A stretch of DNA of 62,003 nucleotides, taken from Proteus hauseri ATCC 700826 (lineage in GTDB: Bacteria > Pseudomonadota > Gammaproteobacteria > Enterobacterales > Enterobacteriaceae). Both the position numbers and the translations under genes were made by a program. Below the pieces are notes generated by a model, which saw only the letters and a program-made list of their open reading frames with translations, searched no databases and was not told the DNA's origin. The stretch covers positions 1-62,003 of the forward strand of contig NZ_LXEV01000012.1 of the NCBI RefSeq assembly GCF_001654965.1. The letters are read 5' to 3'. Positions within the stretch are counted from its first letter, which is position 1. The number at the start of each line of letters is the position of its first letter. Shown one piece after another: positions 39,093-48,640 of this stretch.

Positions 39093-40881
39093 TCGCTTTC
39101 TCCTTGTTCTGCTTGTCTTGTGCAGTAGCCTCACCACCATACACACGTTTCGCAGGGGCGGATTTAGTGATCTTCACATCGCTATATTCTAAGCGAGGTG
39201 CACCTTCTGGGTTATAGAACGCCAGAGTATGTTTTAGGAAGTTCACATCATCACGCTCGGTACAACCTTCGTCTAAACGTTGGTGTGCACCACGGGATTC
39301 TTTACGATTGATTGCTGAGTGAGCCATACATTCAGCGACATCTAAACCAAAGCCAAGCTCGATTTTGTAAAGTAAATCAGTATTAAAGACGCTACTGGTG
39401 TCTTTAATTTCAACATGTTTGAAACGTTCTTTTAATTCAGCCAGTTTATCAACGGTTTTTTGCATCAATTCTGGTGTACGGTAAATACCGCAACCTTCTT
39501 CCATTGACTCACCCATTTCATCGCGAATTTGTGACCAGCTTTCAGTCCCTTTTTGGTTCATCAGCTTTTTAAGGTTTTCTTCGATGTCACGAGTTTGTGC
39601 ATCAAGTGCTGATGCATTTGCTGGTGTTGCTTCTTGAGCACAACGTACGGCTTCTTCACCCGCAAGGCGACCAAATACAACCAGTTCAGCCAGTGAGTTA
39701 GAACCTAAACGGTTAGCACCGTGTAAACCAACAGATGAACATTCACCTACGGCAAACAGGCCTTTAATACGCGTTTCTGTACGTTGGTTGGTTTCGATAC
39801 CACCCATAGTGTAGTGCGCAGTAGGACGAACAGGGATTGGTTCGTTAACTGGATCAACACCGACATAAGCTTTTGCTAGCTCACAGATAAATGGCAGACG
39901 CTCGTGCAGTTTTTTCGCACCTAAATGACGTAAGTCCAAATGAACAACATCACCACGGTGAGTTTTAATGGTACGGCCTGCGCGCCACTCATGCCAGAAT
40001 GCTTGAGAAACTTTATCGCGTGGACCTAATTCCATATATTTGTTTTCTGGTTTACCTAATGGTGTTTCTGGGCCTAGGCCGTAGTCTTGCAGATAGCGAT
40101 AGCCATCTTTATTAACCAGAATACCACCTTCACCACGACAACCTTCAGTCATCAGGATACCCGAGCCAGGTAAGCCTGTTGGGTGATATTGAACGAATTC
40201 CATATCACGCAGTGGAACGCCATGACGTAAAGCAATCCCCATACCATCACCCGTTACAATACCGCCATTGGTATTGAAACGATAAACACGTCCTGCACCA
40301 CCTGTTGCCATAATGATTGAATTAGCACGAATTTGAACTTTCGTCCCTTCCATCATATTAATAGCAACAACGCCACGTGCATGACCTTCATCGACGAGAA
40401 TATCGAGAACAAAGTGTTCATCAAAACGTTGAATTTGTGGATATTTTAAAGACGTTTGGAAGAGAGTATGTAGCATGTGGAAGCCGGTTTTATCGGCTGC
40501 GAACCAAGTCCGTTCGATTTTCATCCCACCAAAACGTCGGACGTTAACTGACCCGTCTTCTTTACGGCTCCAAGGACAGCCCCAGAGTTCTAGTTGAGTC
40601 ATCTCTGTTGGACAATGCTCAACGAAGTAATCAACGACATCCTGTTCACACAACCAGTCACCGCCAGAAACGGTATCATTGAAGTGGAAGTCATAGGAGT
40701 CGTGAGCCTGAGTCACTGCTGCTGATCCGCCTTCTGCAGCCACGGTATGGCTACGCATTGGGTATACTTTTGAGATCAGAGCAATTTTCAGTTGAGGATT
40801 CGCTTCCGCTGCAGCTATTGCTGCTCGTAAGCCTGCGCCCCCGGCTCCGATTATCGCTATATCGGCATTAAAGGTTTGCAC
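39085..40881 (-). CDS. frdA: Fumarate reductase flavoprotein FrdA
   Basis: This catalytic subunit of about 598 residues reduces fumarate to succinate in anaerobic respiration. FAD binds at [15 protein letters not shown], with covalent attachment to the His of [12 protein letters not shown] (residue 45 counting the initiator). Substrate residues lie in [21 protein letters not shown] and PTAHYTMGG. The start is GTG at 40881, with GGAGAAGC upstream, matching the family N-terminus; an upstream ATG (40932) adds 17 residues unlike the family. Confidence 0.96.
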   Translation of the reverse strand: MQTFNADIAIIGAGGAGLRAAIAAAEANPQLKIALISKVYPMRSHTVAAEGGSAAVTQAHDSYDFHFNDTVSGGDWLCEQDVVDYFVEHCPTEMTQLELWGCPWSRKEDGSVNVRRFGGMKIERTWFAADKTGFHMLHTLFQTSLKYPQIQRFDEHFVLDILVDEGHARGVVAINMMEGTKVQIRANSIIMATGGAGRVYRFNTNGGIVTGDGMGIALRHGVPLRDMEFVQYHPTGLPGSGILMTEGCRGEGGILVNKDGYRYLQDYGLGPETPLGKPENKYMELGPRDKVSQAFWHEWRAGRTIKTHRGDVVHLDLRHLGAKKLHERLPFICELAKAYVGVDPVNEPIPVRPTAHYTMGGIETNQRTETRIKGLFAVGECSSVGLHGANRLGSNSLAELVVFGRLAGEEAVRCAQEATPANASALDAQTRDIEENLKKLMNQKGTESWSQIRDEMGESMEEGCGIYRTPELMQKTVDKLAELKERFKHVEIKDTSSVFNTDLLYKIELGFGLDVAECMAHSAINRKESRGAHQRLDEGCTERDDVNFLKHTLAFYNPEGAPRLEYSDVKITKSAPAKRVYGGEATAQDKQNKEKANG

Positions 40882-41834
40882 TGCGCTTCTCCATTGTTCA
40901 AGTGAAAATTGGAATAATTGTCTAGAATTCAATTCACTGACATTATTAATTAGTAATGCTATTTTTTTAAGCTATCCGTAACTAAATTGTTTCACTGCCT
41001 TGTGACTACGCTTGATAACATCTTTATTATCATTGACTGTAATTTTAGTATAACGAAATGTTGGGCACCGAAATTTGATATGAATGATGGTTTTCCCGTA
41101 TTTCGCAAAAAAAGTGTGATCCACACCAAGAATTCTGGGTTTAGATAATAAGACGCCAGATAAACTTGAAGATAAAATAAAATATATTTTTCTAAAATGA
41201 AAAAATTAATTGTAATGAAAAATCTGTTTTTAAAGTATAGATAAGTTTAATTGTAATTGACAATGTTTTTTTATTATTAATTGATTTTAAAGAAGAAATA
41301 TTTTTACTTAATTGATGCTTAATATAATAAAATAAAAAATTAGGCTTAAAGTTAAAATAAATTTTTTACGATTTATCTAAAACAAATCGATTTGTCTTGT
41401 TAATTGTTAATAAAATATTAATAATATTTCTTAATTTTTATAGTACCAATCCAAATGTGTCATTTTAAATATTAAATTAAGTTTAAAGGCGAGAGAAAAA
41501 TATCTATTTAAATATAAGAATAGTGTTAGTTTTTTGTTATCCGTAATTGAGAAAAAGAATTATTACAATTTACTTCAGCCATAAATAATATAATAAATGA
41601 GTAGATAATTGGGCATCTAAACGCGCTGTTTTTGCTAAATTTATCGAGTAGCCCTACGAAAAAGTAGATGTTTTGTAGAGTTACATTTATTTATCTTATG
41701 TGTTTCTGCGTATTTGCTTCTTTAGTTTATGACCTGCTATAAAAGATCAGCGACCCCTTTTGGGGGAGAAATTTGTCTGTTGGATCAGATGCGAGTAAAC
41801 TGCTCGCTTCATTTTCTTTTGGAGTTTTCTGTTC
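40882..41834. other. Long AT-rich frdA-epmA divergent region
   Basis: About 950 bp without a convincing gene. Visible elements are a perfect palindrome ACAAATCGATTTGT at 41392-41405, a promoter-like TTGCTT-N18-TATAAA (41714-41743) directed at epmA, and two leader hairpins CCCC-tttt-GGGG (41754-41765) and GCGAG / CTCGC (about 41791-41806). I found no clear FNR box for frd. The region from about 41100 to 41650 is extremely AT-rich. Confidence 0.5.
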
Positions 41835-42812
41835 ATGAGTGAAATAGCGGATTGGCAGCCAAGCGCCTCAATCGCCAATTTACTGAAAAAGGCAAAAATA
41901 GTCAGTAATATCAGGCGTTTTTTTGCTGATCGTGGTGTGTTAGAAGTTGAAACACCAATGATGAGTCAGGCTACCGTTACCGATATTCATCTTTTCCCCT
42001 TTGAAACTACCTTTGTCGGCCCCGGTGCGTCTCAGGGGTTAAAGCTTTATTTGATGACAAGCCCTGAATATCATATGAAACGTTTGCTTGCTGCAAATAG
42101 TGGTCCTATTTACCAAATGGGGCGTTGCTTCCGTAACGAGGAAGCCGGTAGATATCACAATCCGGAATTTACGATGCTAGAGTGGTATCGTCCTTGTTTT
42201 GATATGTACCGGTTAATAAATGAAGTTGATGATTTGTTACAGGAAGTATTAGATTGCGAGGCCTCTGAATCGCTTTCTTATCAACAAGCTTTTTTACGTT
42301 ATCTTGATATCGACCCATTATCTGCGGATAAAGAAAAACTACGTGAAGTGGCGGCAAAATTAGATTTATCAAATATTGCCGATACAGAAGAAGATAAAGA
42401 TACGTTACTTCAACTTCTCTTTGTTTCTGGGGTTGAACCTCATATTGGCCTTGAGAAACCGACTTTTATTTATCATTTCCCTGCATCGCAAGCTTCATTA
42501 GCTGAAATCAGCTCTGAAGATCATCGAGTTGCAGAGCGTTTTGAGGTCTATTTCAAAGGTGTCGAACTTGCTAATGGGTTCCGTGAACTGACAGACGCAC
42601 AAGAACAGCGCCATCGTTTTGAGCGTGATAATCGTAAGCGTGTTGCAATGGGGCTACCTGAGCAGCCTATCGATGAACGTTTTTTAGCTGCCCTTAAAGC
42701 AGGTCTGCCAGAATGTTCTGGTGTTGCGTTGGGAGTAGATCGCTTAATTATGTTGGCGTTAGGTGTGGAGCACTTAAGTGATGTCATTGCTTTTCCGGTC
42801 TACCGCGCATAA
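41835..42812 (+). CDS. epmA: Elongation factor P--(R)-beta-lysine ligase EpmA
   Basis: This 325-residue class II lysyl-tRNA-synthetase paralogue lacks the anticodon-binding domain and attaches (R)-beta-lysine to elongation factor P. Motif 2 is [25 protein letters not shown] and motif 3 is [22 protein letters not shown]-type substrate residues appear as [10 protein letters not shown]. Divergence from frdABCD is the usual enterobacterial arrangement. The GGAG ribosome site is about 10 bases from the ATG. Confidence 0.95.
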   Translation: MSEIADWQPSASIANLLKKAKIVSNIRRFFADRGVLEVETPMMSQATVTDIHLFPFETTFVGPGASQGLKLYLMTSPEYHMKRLLAANSGPIYQMGRCFRNEEAGRYHNPEFTMLEWYRPCFDMYRLINEVDDLLQEVLDCEASESLSYQQAFLRYLDIDPLSADKEKLREVAAKLDLSNIADTEEDKDTLLQLLFVSGVEPHIGLEKPTFIYHFPASQASLAEISSEDHRVAERFEVYFKGVELANGFRELTDAQEQRHRFERDNRKRVAMGLPEQPIDERFLAALKAGLPECSGVALGVDRLIMLALGVEHLSDVIAFPVYRA

Positions 42813-42841
42813 AGTGAGTCGAGCTATTTTATGAACGGCTA

Positions 42842-42869
42842 ACCCAGAGAATAACTTTGTTCTCTGGGT
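42842..42869. terminator. Hairpin between epmA and the LemA operon
   Basis: A 10-bp stem ACCCAGAGAA / TTCTCTGGGT with an 8-nt loop lies between convergent genes. T tails are short on both strands. Confidence 0.55.
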
Positions 42870-42900
42870 ATTACATAACAAATCGTTGGCAATATAAAAT

Positions 42901-43299
42901 TTATTTTTTCTTTTTTTTAGCTTCAAGCTCTTGTGCTTTTTCTTTAATTTGAGAAAACTTATTCCCAGTAACCTCTTTTATATATTTAAAATTAACAAAC
43001 CAAAAAATTAAGCTAGAGAATAAAATTACCCACCAAACAAGTAATAATTTTATTGATGAATTAACACCAAGCACTAAATGTAAACTAATTAAAATCATTA
43101 GACTAATAAAGATAGAGCTAAATAACGCACCGGTTACTTGCATCGTGTATTTTTTTAATGGTGTTATGCTCATTAGCGGCAAAATGATAAAAAGTGAAAA
43201 AAGAACACCAAAAGTCGCAAACATAATAATGCTTACGGCAGCGTCAAAACTGAGGATCCAGTCAGTTAAACCGAAAAGTGAAAAGGGAATGGTTAACAT
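42901..43299 (-). CDS. Small membrane protein, last gene of the LemA-GIDE operon
   Basis: This 132-residue protein has about four hydrophobic helices and a charged C-terminal tail ending in a run of lysines (KEKAQELEAKKKKK). I do not recognise the family. Its start overlaps the stop of the upstream LemA-like gene by one base, so it is almost certainly made with it. Membrane topology suggests a cytoplasmic positively charged tail. A role in the LemA/GIDE membrane complex is inferred only from operon position. Confidence 0.7.
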   Translation of the reverse strand: MLTIPFSLFGLTDWILSFDAAVSIIMFATFGVLFSLFIILPLMSITPLKKYTMQVTGALFSSIFISLMILISLHLVLGVNSSIKLLLVWWVILFSSLIFWFVNFKYIKEVTGNKFSQIKEKAQELEAKKKKK

Positions 43300-43838
43300 T
43301 AGTCTATCTCCCTATTAGGGTAAAATAGCGGAATATCTTGAAACTTAAAAACAAAAGCAAACAATAGATTAGGAAATATATGTATTTCAGTATTATAGAG
43401 AGTGGCTGATTGATTAAAAAACTCACGCCGATCTGCAATACAATCTTCTAATGCTTTTGCTTGGCACTGTAATGTCATTAAGGTTTTACCACTTATTAAC
43501 TCAGGATAACGTTCTGCAATTAATATCGACTGTTTTAGTTGTGGGAAAAGTGTATTAGCAGAATCTATTTTTGTATTTAACGATGTCGCATTAATATAGT
43601 TGTTTCGACTTGTAGCCAGTGATTCAAAAATACTTTTTTCATGTTCCATTGCTTTTTGTGCAATAACAGTCAGCATTGGTAAGAGATCAACTTGTTTCTT
43701 TAGTAGAACATCGATATTTGCAAATGCCTTATAGCAATTGTTTTTTAGCATCACCATATTATTATAAATAGTCACTAACTGACGGATTAAAAAATAAACC
43801 AGTGTGAGTATAAATATAATAAAAATAAGCCATTCCAT
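43299..43838 (-). CDS. LemA-family protein, second copy
   Basis: This 179-residue protein has one N-terminal membrane helix and a LemA-like coiled helical domain: YNNMVMLKNNCYKAFANIDVLLKKQVDLLPMLTVIAQKAMEHEKSIFESLATSRNNY. It is clearly related to the product at 44940-45497 but diverged, with a less typical C-terminus (YNTEIHIFPNLLFAFVFKFQDIPLFYP). LemA proteins are membrane-anchored helical bundles of unsettled function. It lies between the GIDE-like gene (12 bp) and the small membrane gene. Confidence 0.82.
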   Translation of the reverse strand: MEWLIFIIFILTLVYFLIRQLVTIYNNMVMLKNNCYKAFANIDVLLKKQVDLLPMLTVIAQKAMEHEKSIFESLATSRNNYINATSLNTKIDSANTLFPQLKQSILIAERYPELISGKTLMTLQCQAKALEDCIADRREFFNQSATLYNTEIHIFPNLLFAFVFKFQDIPLFYPNREID

Positions 43839-43850
43839 AGTGTTAGTTAC

Positions 43851-44924
43851 CTAAAATGAGATATTGTTAAAATAGAAGGTTAACAAGCCATCTCTATAAT
43901 CTATTGGGGTGATGATAATAGTGGCAATAACCAGTAGCGCGATAACAACGGTTATTGATAAATTACGACGGAAAGGGCGCGCGTTATTCCAACGAGTAAC
44001 ATAGTCTGAGGGAGATAAACCTAACAGATAATGAGGAGGTTTGCAGGTGATAACAACCTTACCATTAATAGATTCAGCATTGCCTATTAGAAGATAATCA
44101 GTATTAGGTTCAATCAAATACTCTTTATAGCGTTTATTTCCTGCTTCAAAATCTTTATGCGGTTCGATACCCAAATGAATAAAAGGGTTATCAGCGGCTA
44201 AAACCTCAATAGAGCCGGTATCGTCGGTCATCGTAAAGTTATTTATTTTATTCTCGTTATGGGTTTGGTGGTAACTTTTTTTACCTTCTTTATCTTTAGA
44301 AACATTATATTCATAATAAAAATATCCATAGCACGCTTTGTTGCCTAAACAGCTTTTTAGCGTTTCACCTGCGGTAATTTTTCCTTCGATTTCAACCAAT
44401 CCAATAGCAACAGAACGAATTTTTGATGTAGCGAGAATTTTTTGAAATCGTAGAAAGCGCTTTTCAGGTGTTCTTTTCATAAATTGGTAAACGAACATTA
44501 AAACGAAACTTAAAAAGAACAATCGTTGATCAATAAAAAAGCCGAAGGTTAAACACAGTAGTAATAAACTAATAAATACTGTGTTGATAAGCGCTGTAAA
44601 TTTAGACTCGCCATCATTTTGTAATTGGTGATAGTTTTTAACCGCTTTTTCGCCAATATTAGTGATATGAAGTGAGATAACATGGGCAAAAAGTAAAATA
44701 ACCGCAAATGCAATATAGGAAATAATATGAATGCTGGAAGAACTTCCAATAGGATAAAAATTATTATCTCGAGAAAAGAAGATATAGTTTCCAGCCATAA
44801 ATGCGATTCCCAAGAACGGAATAATAATCAGGCTGCCTTTCTTTTTTTTGGTACTTCTTGAGCGTAAAAAATAAATTAATGCACCCACAGCACAACCAAT
44901 AAAAAAATAGCTGATCACAATCAT
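43851..44924 (-). CDS. GIDE-domain membrane protein (MULAN-like, no RING)
   Basis: This 357-residue protein has hydrophobic helices near residues 3-20, 35-50, 65-85, 115-145 and 325-345. Between them is a soluble region resembling the GIDE/BAM domain of mitochondrial E3 ligase MULAN: IRSVAIGLVEIEGKITAG, CLGNKACYGYFYYEYNV, DDTGSIEVLAAD and YLIEPNTDYLLIGNAESINGKVVI. No RING finger or Cys/His zinc pattern follows, so ligase activity is not supported. It is flanked by two LemA-like genes in one operon. The function in bacteria is unknown; the domain call is by pattern and would need a profile search. Confidence 0.7.
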   Translation of the reverse strand: MIVISYFFIGCAVGALIYFLRSRSTKKKKGSLIIIPFLGIAFMAGNYIFFSRDNNFYPIGSSSSIHIISYIAFAVILLFAHVISLHITNIGEKAVKNYHQLQNDGESKFTALINTVFISLLLLCLTFGFFIDQRLFFLSFVLMFVYQFMKRTPEKRFLRFQKILATSKIRSVAIGLVEIEGKITAGETLKSCLGNKACYGYFYYEYNVSKDKEGKKSYHQTHNENKINNFTMTDDTGSIEVLAADNPFIHLGIEPHKDFEAGNKRYKEYLIEPNTDYLLIGNAESINGKVVITCKPPHYLLGLSPSDYVTRWNNARPFRRNLSITVVIALLVIATIIITPIDYRDGLLTFYFNNISF

Positions 44925-44939
44925 CTATCCTTAATGATG

Positions 44940-45497
44940 TTATTTAAACTTAATGCCTTCAAATTTCATTTCTTCTTTGGGGATTTCAAGTAATTGCATT
45001 GGCTCAAAGTGAAAGAAATTAGCAATAATGCTGTCAGGAAAGAGCTCTATCGCAGTATTATAATTGGTCGTGGCATCATTAAAGCCTTCTCGACGTTGAG
45101 CAATTTTATTTTCTACTTCACTTAGTGCGATTTGAATTTGTGTTAATTGCTCACCCGAAATTAGTGTTGGATAATTTTCAGCTATCGCAATAATACTACG
45201 TAATGCATTATCCATTTCATTGGATGCACTCACTTTTTCATTAATATTTTTGGCTCGGAAATAGTTTTGTCGCGCATCACTTAATGAAAGAAATAATCCT
45301 TTTTCATGTTCCATTGCTTTTTCAGCAACGGTGATCAATTGTGGAATTTGGTCTACTCGTTGTTTGAGTATTACATCGATATTGGCAAATTGATTATTTA
45401 CCTGATTACGCGTCGTAATAAGACGGTTATAAATTGAGATACCCCAGCCAATAATAATGATTGCCAGAATAACCAATACAATTAAGGTTATTGTCAT
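44940..45497 (-). CDS. LemA-family protein
   Basis: This 185-residue LemA protein has an N-terminal membrane helix (LIVLVILAIIIIGWGISIYNRLI) and the family core RNQVNNQFANIDVILKQRVDQIPQLITVAEKAMEHEKGLF, followed by YNTAIELFPDSIIANFFHFEPMQ. It is first in an operon of four membrane-protein genes. The 45498-45701 gap upstream has no clear promoter elements that I can name. Confidence 0.92.
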   Translation of the reverse strand: MTITLIVLVILAIIIIGWGISIYNRLITTRNQVNNQFANIDVILKQRVDQIPQLITVAEKAMEHEKGLFLSLSDARQNYFRAKNINEKVSASNEMDNALRSIIAIAENYPTLISGEQLTQIQIALSEVENKIAQRREGFNDATTNYNTAIELFPDSIIANFFHFEPMQLLEIPKEEMKFEGIKFK

Positions 45498-45660
45498 CGT
45501 GATCCCTTTCCTTTATAGAAAATAAATAAAATAGTAGCGATAGCGTAGTGAGAATGGCACTCGCGGGTTAATGGTAAAACATCATTATTTTTATTTTAAA
45601 CAATAATAGAGGATAAATTAGACAAAAATAAAGCAATATACAATCAGAATGGGCGCAAAG

Positions 45661-45689
45661 ATCCTACCCCTTATAAAAAGGAGTAGGAT
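45661..45689 (-). terminator. Possible terminator after glpQ
   Basis: A 12-bp stem ATCCTACCCCTT / AAGGAGTAGGAT (one mismatch or wobble) lies 12 bp beyond the glpQ stop. The minus-strand T tail is short. Confidence 0.5.
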
Positions 45690-45701
45690 AAAAAGGAAAT
45701 T

Positions 45702-46778
45702 TTATTTCTGGGATTGTTTTTGTAAGAACTTCACACCTAAATCAGGGAAATCAGTAAATACACCTTCTGCCCCCGCTTGGTTATAGATGATGTCATAAAG
45801 CTGATCACCATCTTTGGCATATTTAGGGAGTTTATCGATACGAACAGTAAATGGATGAATCGTTAATTTATTAGCATGAGCATCCGCCGCCATACCGGTT
45901 AAGGTGATTTTATCTGGCGTTGAGCTGTCTTCGACTAACATATGATAATCAGGGCCAATACCATCAGCGTATTTTGCGACTTCTTTCATTGCACCGGGTT
46001 TAAACATCCACTCATAGCTGTAGTTAGTCCATGTGCCATCAGGTTGTTTCTCGTAGGTTTCGTTCCAATCAGTATAGGCAATAAGTTGAACAAGTTTTAA
46101 GTCCATACCCATTTTAGGCATTAACTCTGTTTTGATACGTTTTAAATCGTTTGCATCAAAAGATTGTAAATAGACATTATCGCTCTTTTGGGTATAGCCA
46201 TACTCTTTAAGCACTTCGAGTACTTTTGTGGTGATATCTTTTCCTTCTTGCTCATGGAACCACGGCGCTTTAATTTCAGGATAAATACCAATATCTTGGC
46301 CAGTAGATTTGTTTAGGCCTTGAATAAACTCAATTTCTTCTTGGAAAGTATGTACACGAAAATCGGATTTACCCATAGGGAAACGATTTGGATAACTTTG
46401 GACTTTTTTACCGTCAACAATGTCGAAGCCTTCAGTAAATTTCAATCCTTTAATTTCTTCAAGTGTAAAGTCGATAGCATAATAGCGACCATCTTTTCTT
46501 GCGCGATCAGGGTAACGTTCAGCAACATCAGTAACACGGTCTAGATAGTGATCATGTAAGACGACCAGTTCGTTATCTTTTGTCATGACTAAATCTTGTT
46601 CGAGATAGTCAGCACCTTGAGCATAGGCTAACGCTTTAGCGGGTAGTGTATGCTCAGGTAAATAACCACTCGCACCACGGTGAGCGATAACCACTTTATC
46701 ACTTGCTGCTTGTGCGATAGCACTTAAAGATAGAGTTAAAAGAATGCCTGCAACTACGGGTTTTAAAGATGTACTCAT
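45702..46778 (-). CDS. glpQ: Periplasmic glycerophosphodiester phosphodiesterase GlpQ
   Basis: This protein of about 358 residues starts with a Sec signal peptide (cleavage near AIAQA-A). It has the GDPD catalytic elements VIAHRGASGYLPEHT, YLEQDLVMTKDNELVVLHD and GIYPEIK. It releases glycerol-3-phosphate from deacylated phospholipids in the periplasm for uptake by GlpT. ATG 46778 has GGAGC upstream; the longer open frame runs into the glpT terminator. Confidence 0.95.
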   Translation of the reverse strand: MSTSLKPVVAGILLTLSLSAIAQAASDKVVIAHRGASGYLPEHTLPAKALAYAQGADYLEQDLVMTKDNELVVLHDHYLDRVTDVAERYPDRARKDGRYYAIDFTLEEIKGLKFTEGFDIVDGKKVQSYPNRFPMGKSDFRVHTFQEEIEFIQGLNKSTGQDIGIYPEIKAPWFHEQEGKDITTKVLEVLKEYGYTQKSDNVYLQSFDANDLKRIKTELMPKMGMDLKLVQLIAYTDWNETYEKQPDGTWTNYSYEWMFKPGAMKEVAKYADGIGPDYHMLVEDSSTPDKITLTGMAADAHANKLTIHPFTVRIDKLPKYAKDGDQLYDIIYNQAGAEGVFTDFPDLGVKFLQKQSQK

Positions 46779-46831
46779 AAAGCTGCTCCATTTTAATTCT
46801 AGGTACAGTGAGGTTATGTACAGTTGATAAT

Positions 46832-46865
46832 AAAAAAGCCACATCTGACAGCAGATGTGGCTTAG
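46832..46865 (-). terminator. Terminator between glpT and glpQ
   Basis: A perfect 12-bp stem AAGCCACATCTG / CAGATGTGGCTT is followed on the minus strand by six or more T. It lies between glpT and glpQ, so glpQ is either partly attenuated or separately transcribed. Confidence 0.85.
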
Positions 46866-46909
46866 TTTTAACGATGAGATGTATTGAATGTCATCATTGT
46901 CATTTGTGA

Positions 46910-48262
46910 TTATTCGTACTTCTGAAGCATTTCGCGTTTGTGTTTGGTTTCTGTAACCATCACGACAAGTAATAATACGACAGACAGTGCGCTACCGCCG
47001 ATCATGACCATAAAGCCGCCATCCCAGCCGAAGTAGTCAACGGTGTAACCTACGACAGCACTTGCCGCAACAGAACCACCTAAGTAGCCAAATAGCCCCG
47101 TAAAGCCTGCTGCTGTACCTGCTGCTTTCTTCGGTGCAAGCTCAAGAGCATGCAAACCGATTAACATAACAGGGCCGTAGATTAAGAAACCGATAATCAA
47201 CATACATGCCATATCAATATTTGGGTTACCTGCTGGGTTCATCCAGAATACGATAGTGGCGATAGTAACTAAGGTCATGAAGAATACACCCGTCGCACCA
47301 CGGTTGCCTCGGAATACTTTATCCGACATCCAACCACACAATAATGTGCCCGGAATACCTGCGTATTCGTATAAGAAGTAAGCCCATGATGATTTATCCA
47401 TTGCGAAGTGTTTTACTTCACGCAGATAAGTTGGTGACCAGTCAAGAACACCGTAACGCAGTAAGTAAACGAACACGTTAGCGATAGCAATCATCCACAG
47501 AAGTTTGTTAGGGAAAACATACTTCATGAAGATTTCTTTTGCAGTCAGTTCTTGTTCGTCAGTTTCTTTATAATCTGGTGGGTAGTCGTTTTTATACTCT
47601 TCGATAGACGGTAAACCACAAGATTGCGGGGTATCGCGCATTAATGCGAATGCAATCATTGCCACTAAAATAGCAGCTATAGCTGGCATATATAATGCCG
47701 CTTTCCAGTCGTTAAACCATGCCATACCTAATAAGAACAGTAATGGAGGTAAACCACCGCCGACATTATGCGCACAGTTCCAGATAGAAACGATACCGCC
47801 ACGCTCTTTCTGTGACCACCAGTGAACCATGGTACGTCCACAAGGAGGCCAACCCATACCTTGGAACCAACCACAAAGGAACAACAGAACGAACATAACC
47901 ATAATGCTCGAAGTTGCCCACGGCACGAAGCCCATAAATAGCATGACTAATGATGCTAAAATAAGACCTGCGGGTAAGAAGTAACGAGGGTTAGCTCGGT
48001 CAGAAAACGACCCCATAATAAATTTGGAGAAGCCATAAGCAATGGAGATACCTGATAAAGCGAAACCCAGATCTCCTTTAGAGAATCCTTGTTCTACGAG
48101 GTAAGGCATTGCTAATGCAAAGTTTTTTCTTACTAAGTAATAAGCAGCGTAACCAAAGAAAATCCCCATAAAGATCTGCCAACGTAAACGACGATAGACA
48201 GGATCTATCTGCTCTTTTGGCAAACGCGCAGTATGTGGCGCAGGTCTAAACAGACTTAACAT
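46910..48262 (-). CDS. glpT: Glycerol-3-phosphate/phosphate antiporter GlpT
   Basis: This 450-residue MFS organophosphate antiporter has 12 helices. Family marks are [32 protein letters not shown] (with substrate-binding Arg and Tyr), [26 protein letters not shown] and [26 protein letters not shown]. It imports glycerol-3-phosphate in exchange for phosphate. It is divergent from glpABC across a shared control region. Confidence 0.96.
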   Translation of the reverse strand: MLSLFRPAPHTARLPKEQIDPVYRRLRWQIFMGIFFGYAAYYLVRKNFALAMPYLVEQGFSKGDLGFALSGISIAYGFSKFIMGSFSDRANPRYFLPAGLILASLVMLFMGFVPWATSSIMVMFVLLFLCGWFQGMGWPPCGRTMVHWWSQKERGGIVSIWNCAHNVGGGLPPLLFLLGMAWFNDWKAALYMPAIAAILVAMIAFALMRDTPQSCGLPSIEEYKNDYPPDYKETDEQELTAKEIFMKYVFPNKLLWMIAIANVFVYLLRYGVLDWSPTYLREVKHFAMDKSSWAYFLYEYAGIPGTLLCGWMSDKVFRGNRGATGVFFMTLVTIATIVFWMNPAGNPNIDMACMLIIGFLIYGPVMLIGLHALELAPKKAAGTAAGFTGLFGYLGGSVAASAVVGYTVDYFGWDGGFMVMIGGSALSVVLLLVVMVTETKHKREMLQKYE

Positions 48263-48640
48263 ATTAGCCTCCGATGGCTTTATTTTAATATGTTGACATT
48301 AAATAATGACAAAACGAACAGCGAAGTTATCAAAAAATTTTCTTTAACGAACTTAATAGTAAACTTATACAATCAAATTTACTGTGAGGTATTGCTCAGT
48401 TGTCGAAAAAATTTTCAAGATGGATGATTTTGAGTGATATGTTAACTTTATGAAATAGATTTTGTTAAATTATTTGTGATTAGTATCACACTTGTGGTTT
48501 TAATTTTTCCCTCGTGAGCGTTTCTCTTTCGTTTTTGCTCATTATCAAACATTAACCACATTTTTTGTGTATCTTATACACTATAATTAACGTTAAAGAA
48601 TAATTAGCGTTTGCTGAATGCAATGTGAGAGGGCATCTTT
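48263..48640. promoter_or_regulatory. glpT/glpA divergent control region with CRP and GlpR sites
   Basis: TGTGA-TTAGTA-TCACA at 48475-48490 is a perfect CRP site. TTGCTCATTATCAAACAT at 48535-48552 reads on the minus strand as ATGTTTGATAATGAGCAA, 14 of 18 matches to the GlpR operator consensus. Both lie where they can act on glpTQ and glpABC. A second weaker GlpR-like stretch near 48310-48330 is not convincing. Confidence 0.8.

Noticed and set aside
40985-41085. Possible FNR boxes upstream of frdA
   Set aside because: The TTGAT-containing stretches (for example 41075-41088) have only one good half site, so I did not annotate them.
48300-48345. Second GlpR operator near glpT
   Set aside because: The GTTCG-containing stretch matches the consensus at too few positions.
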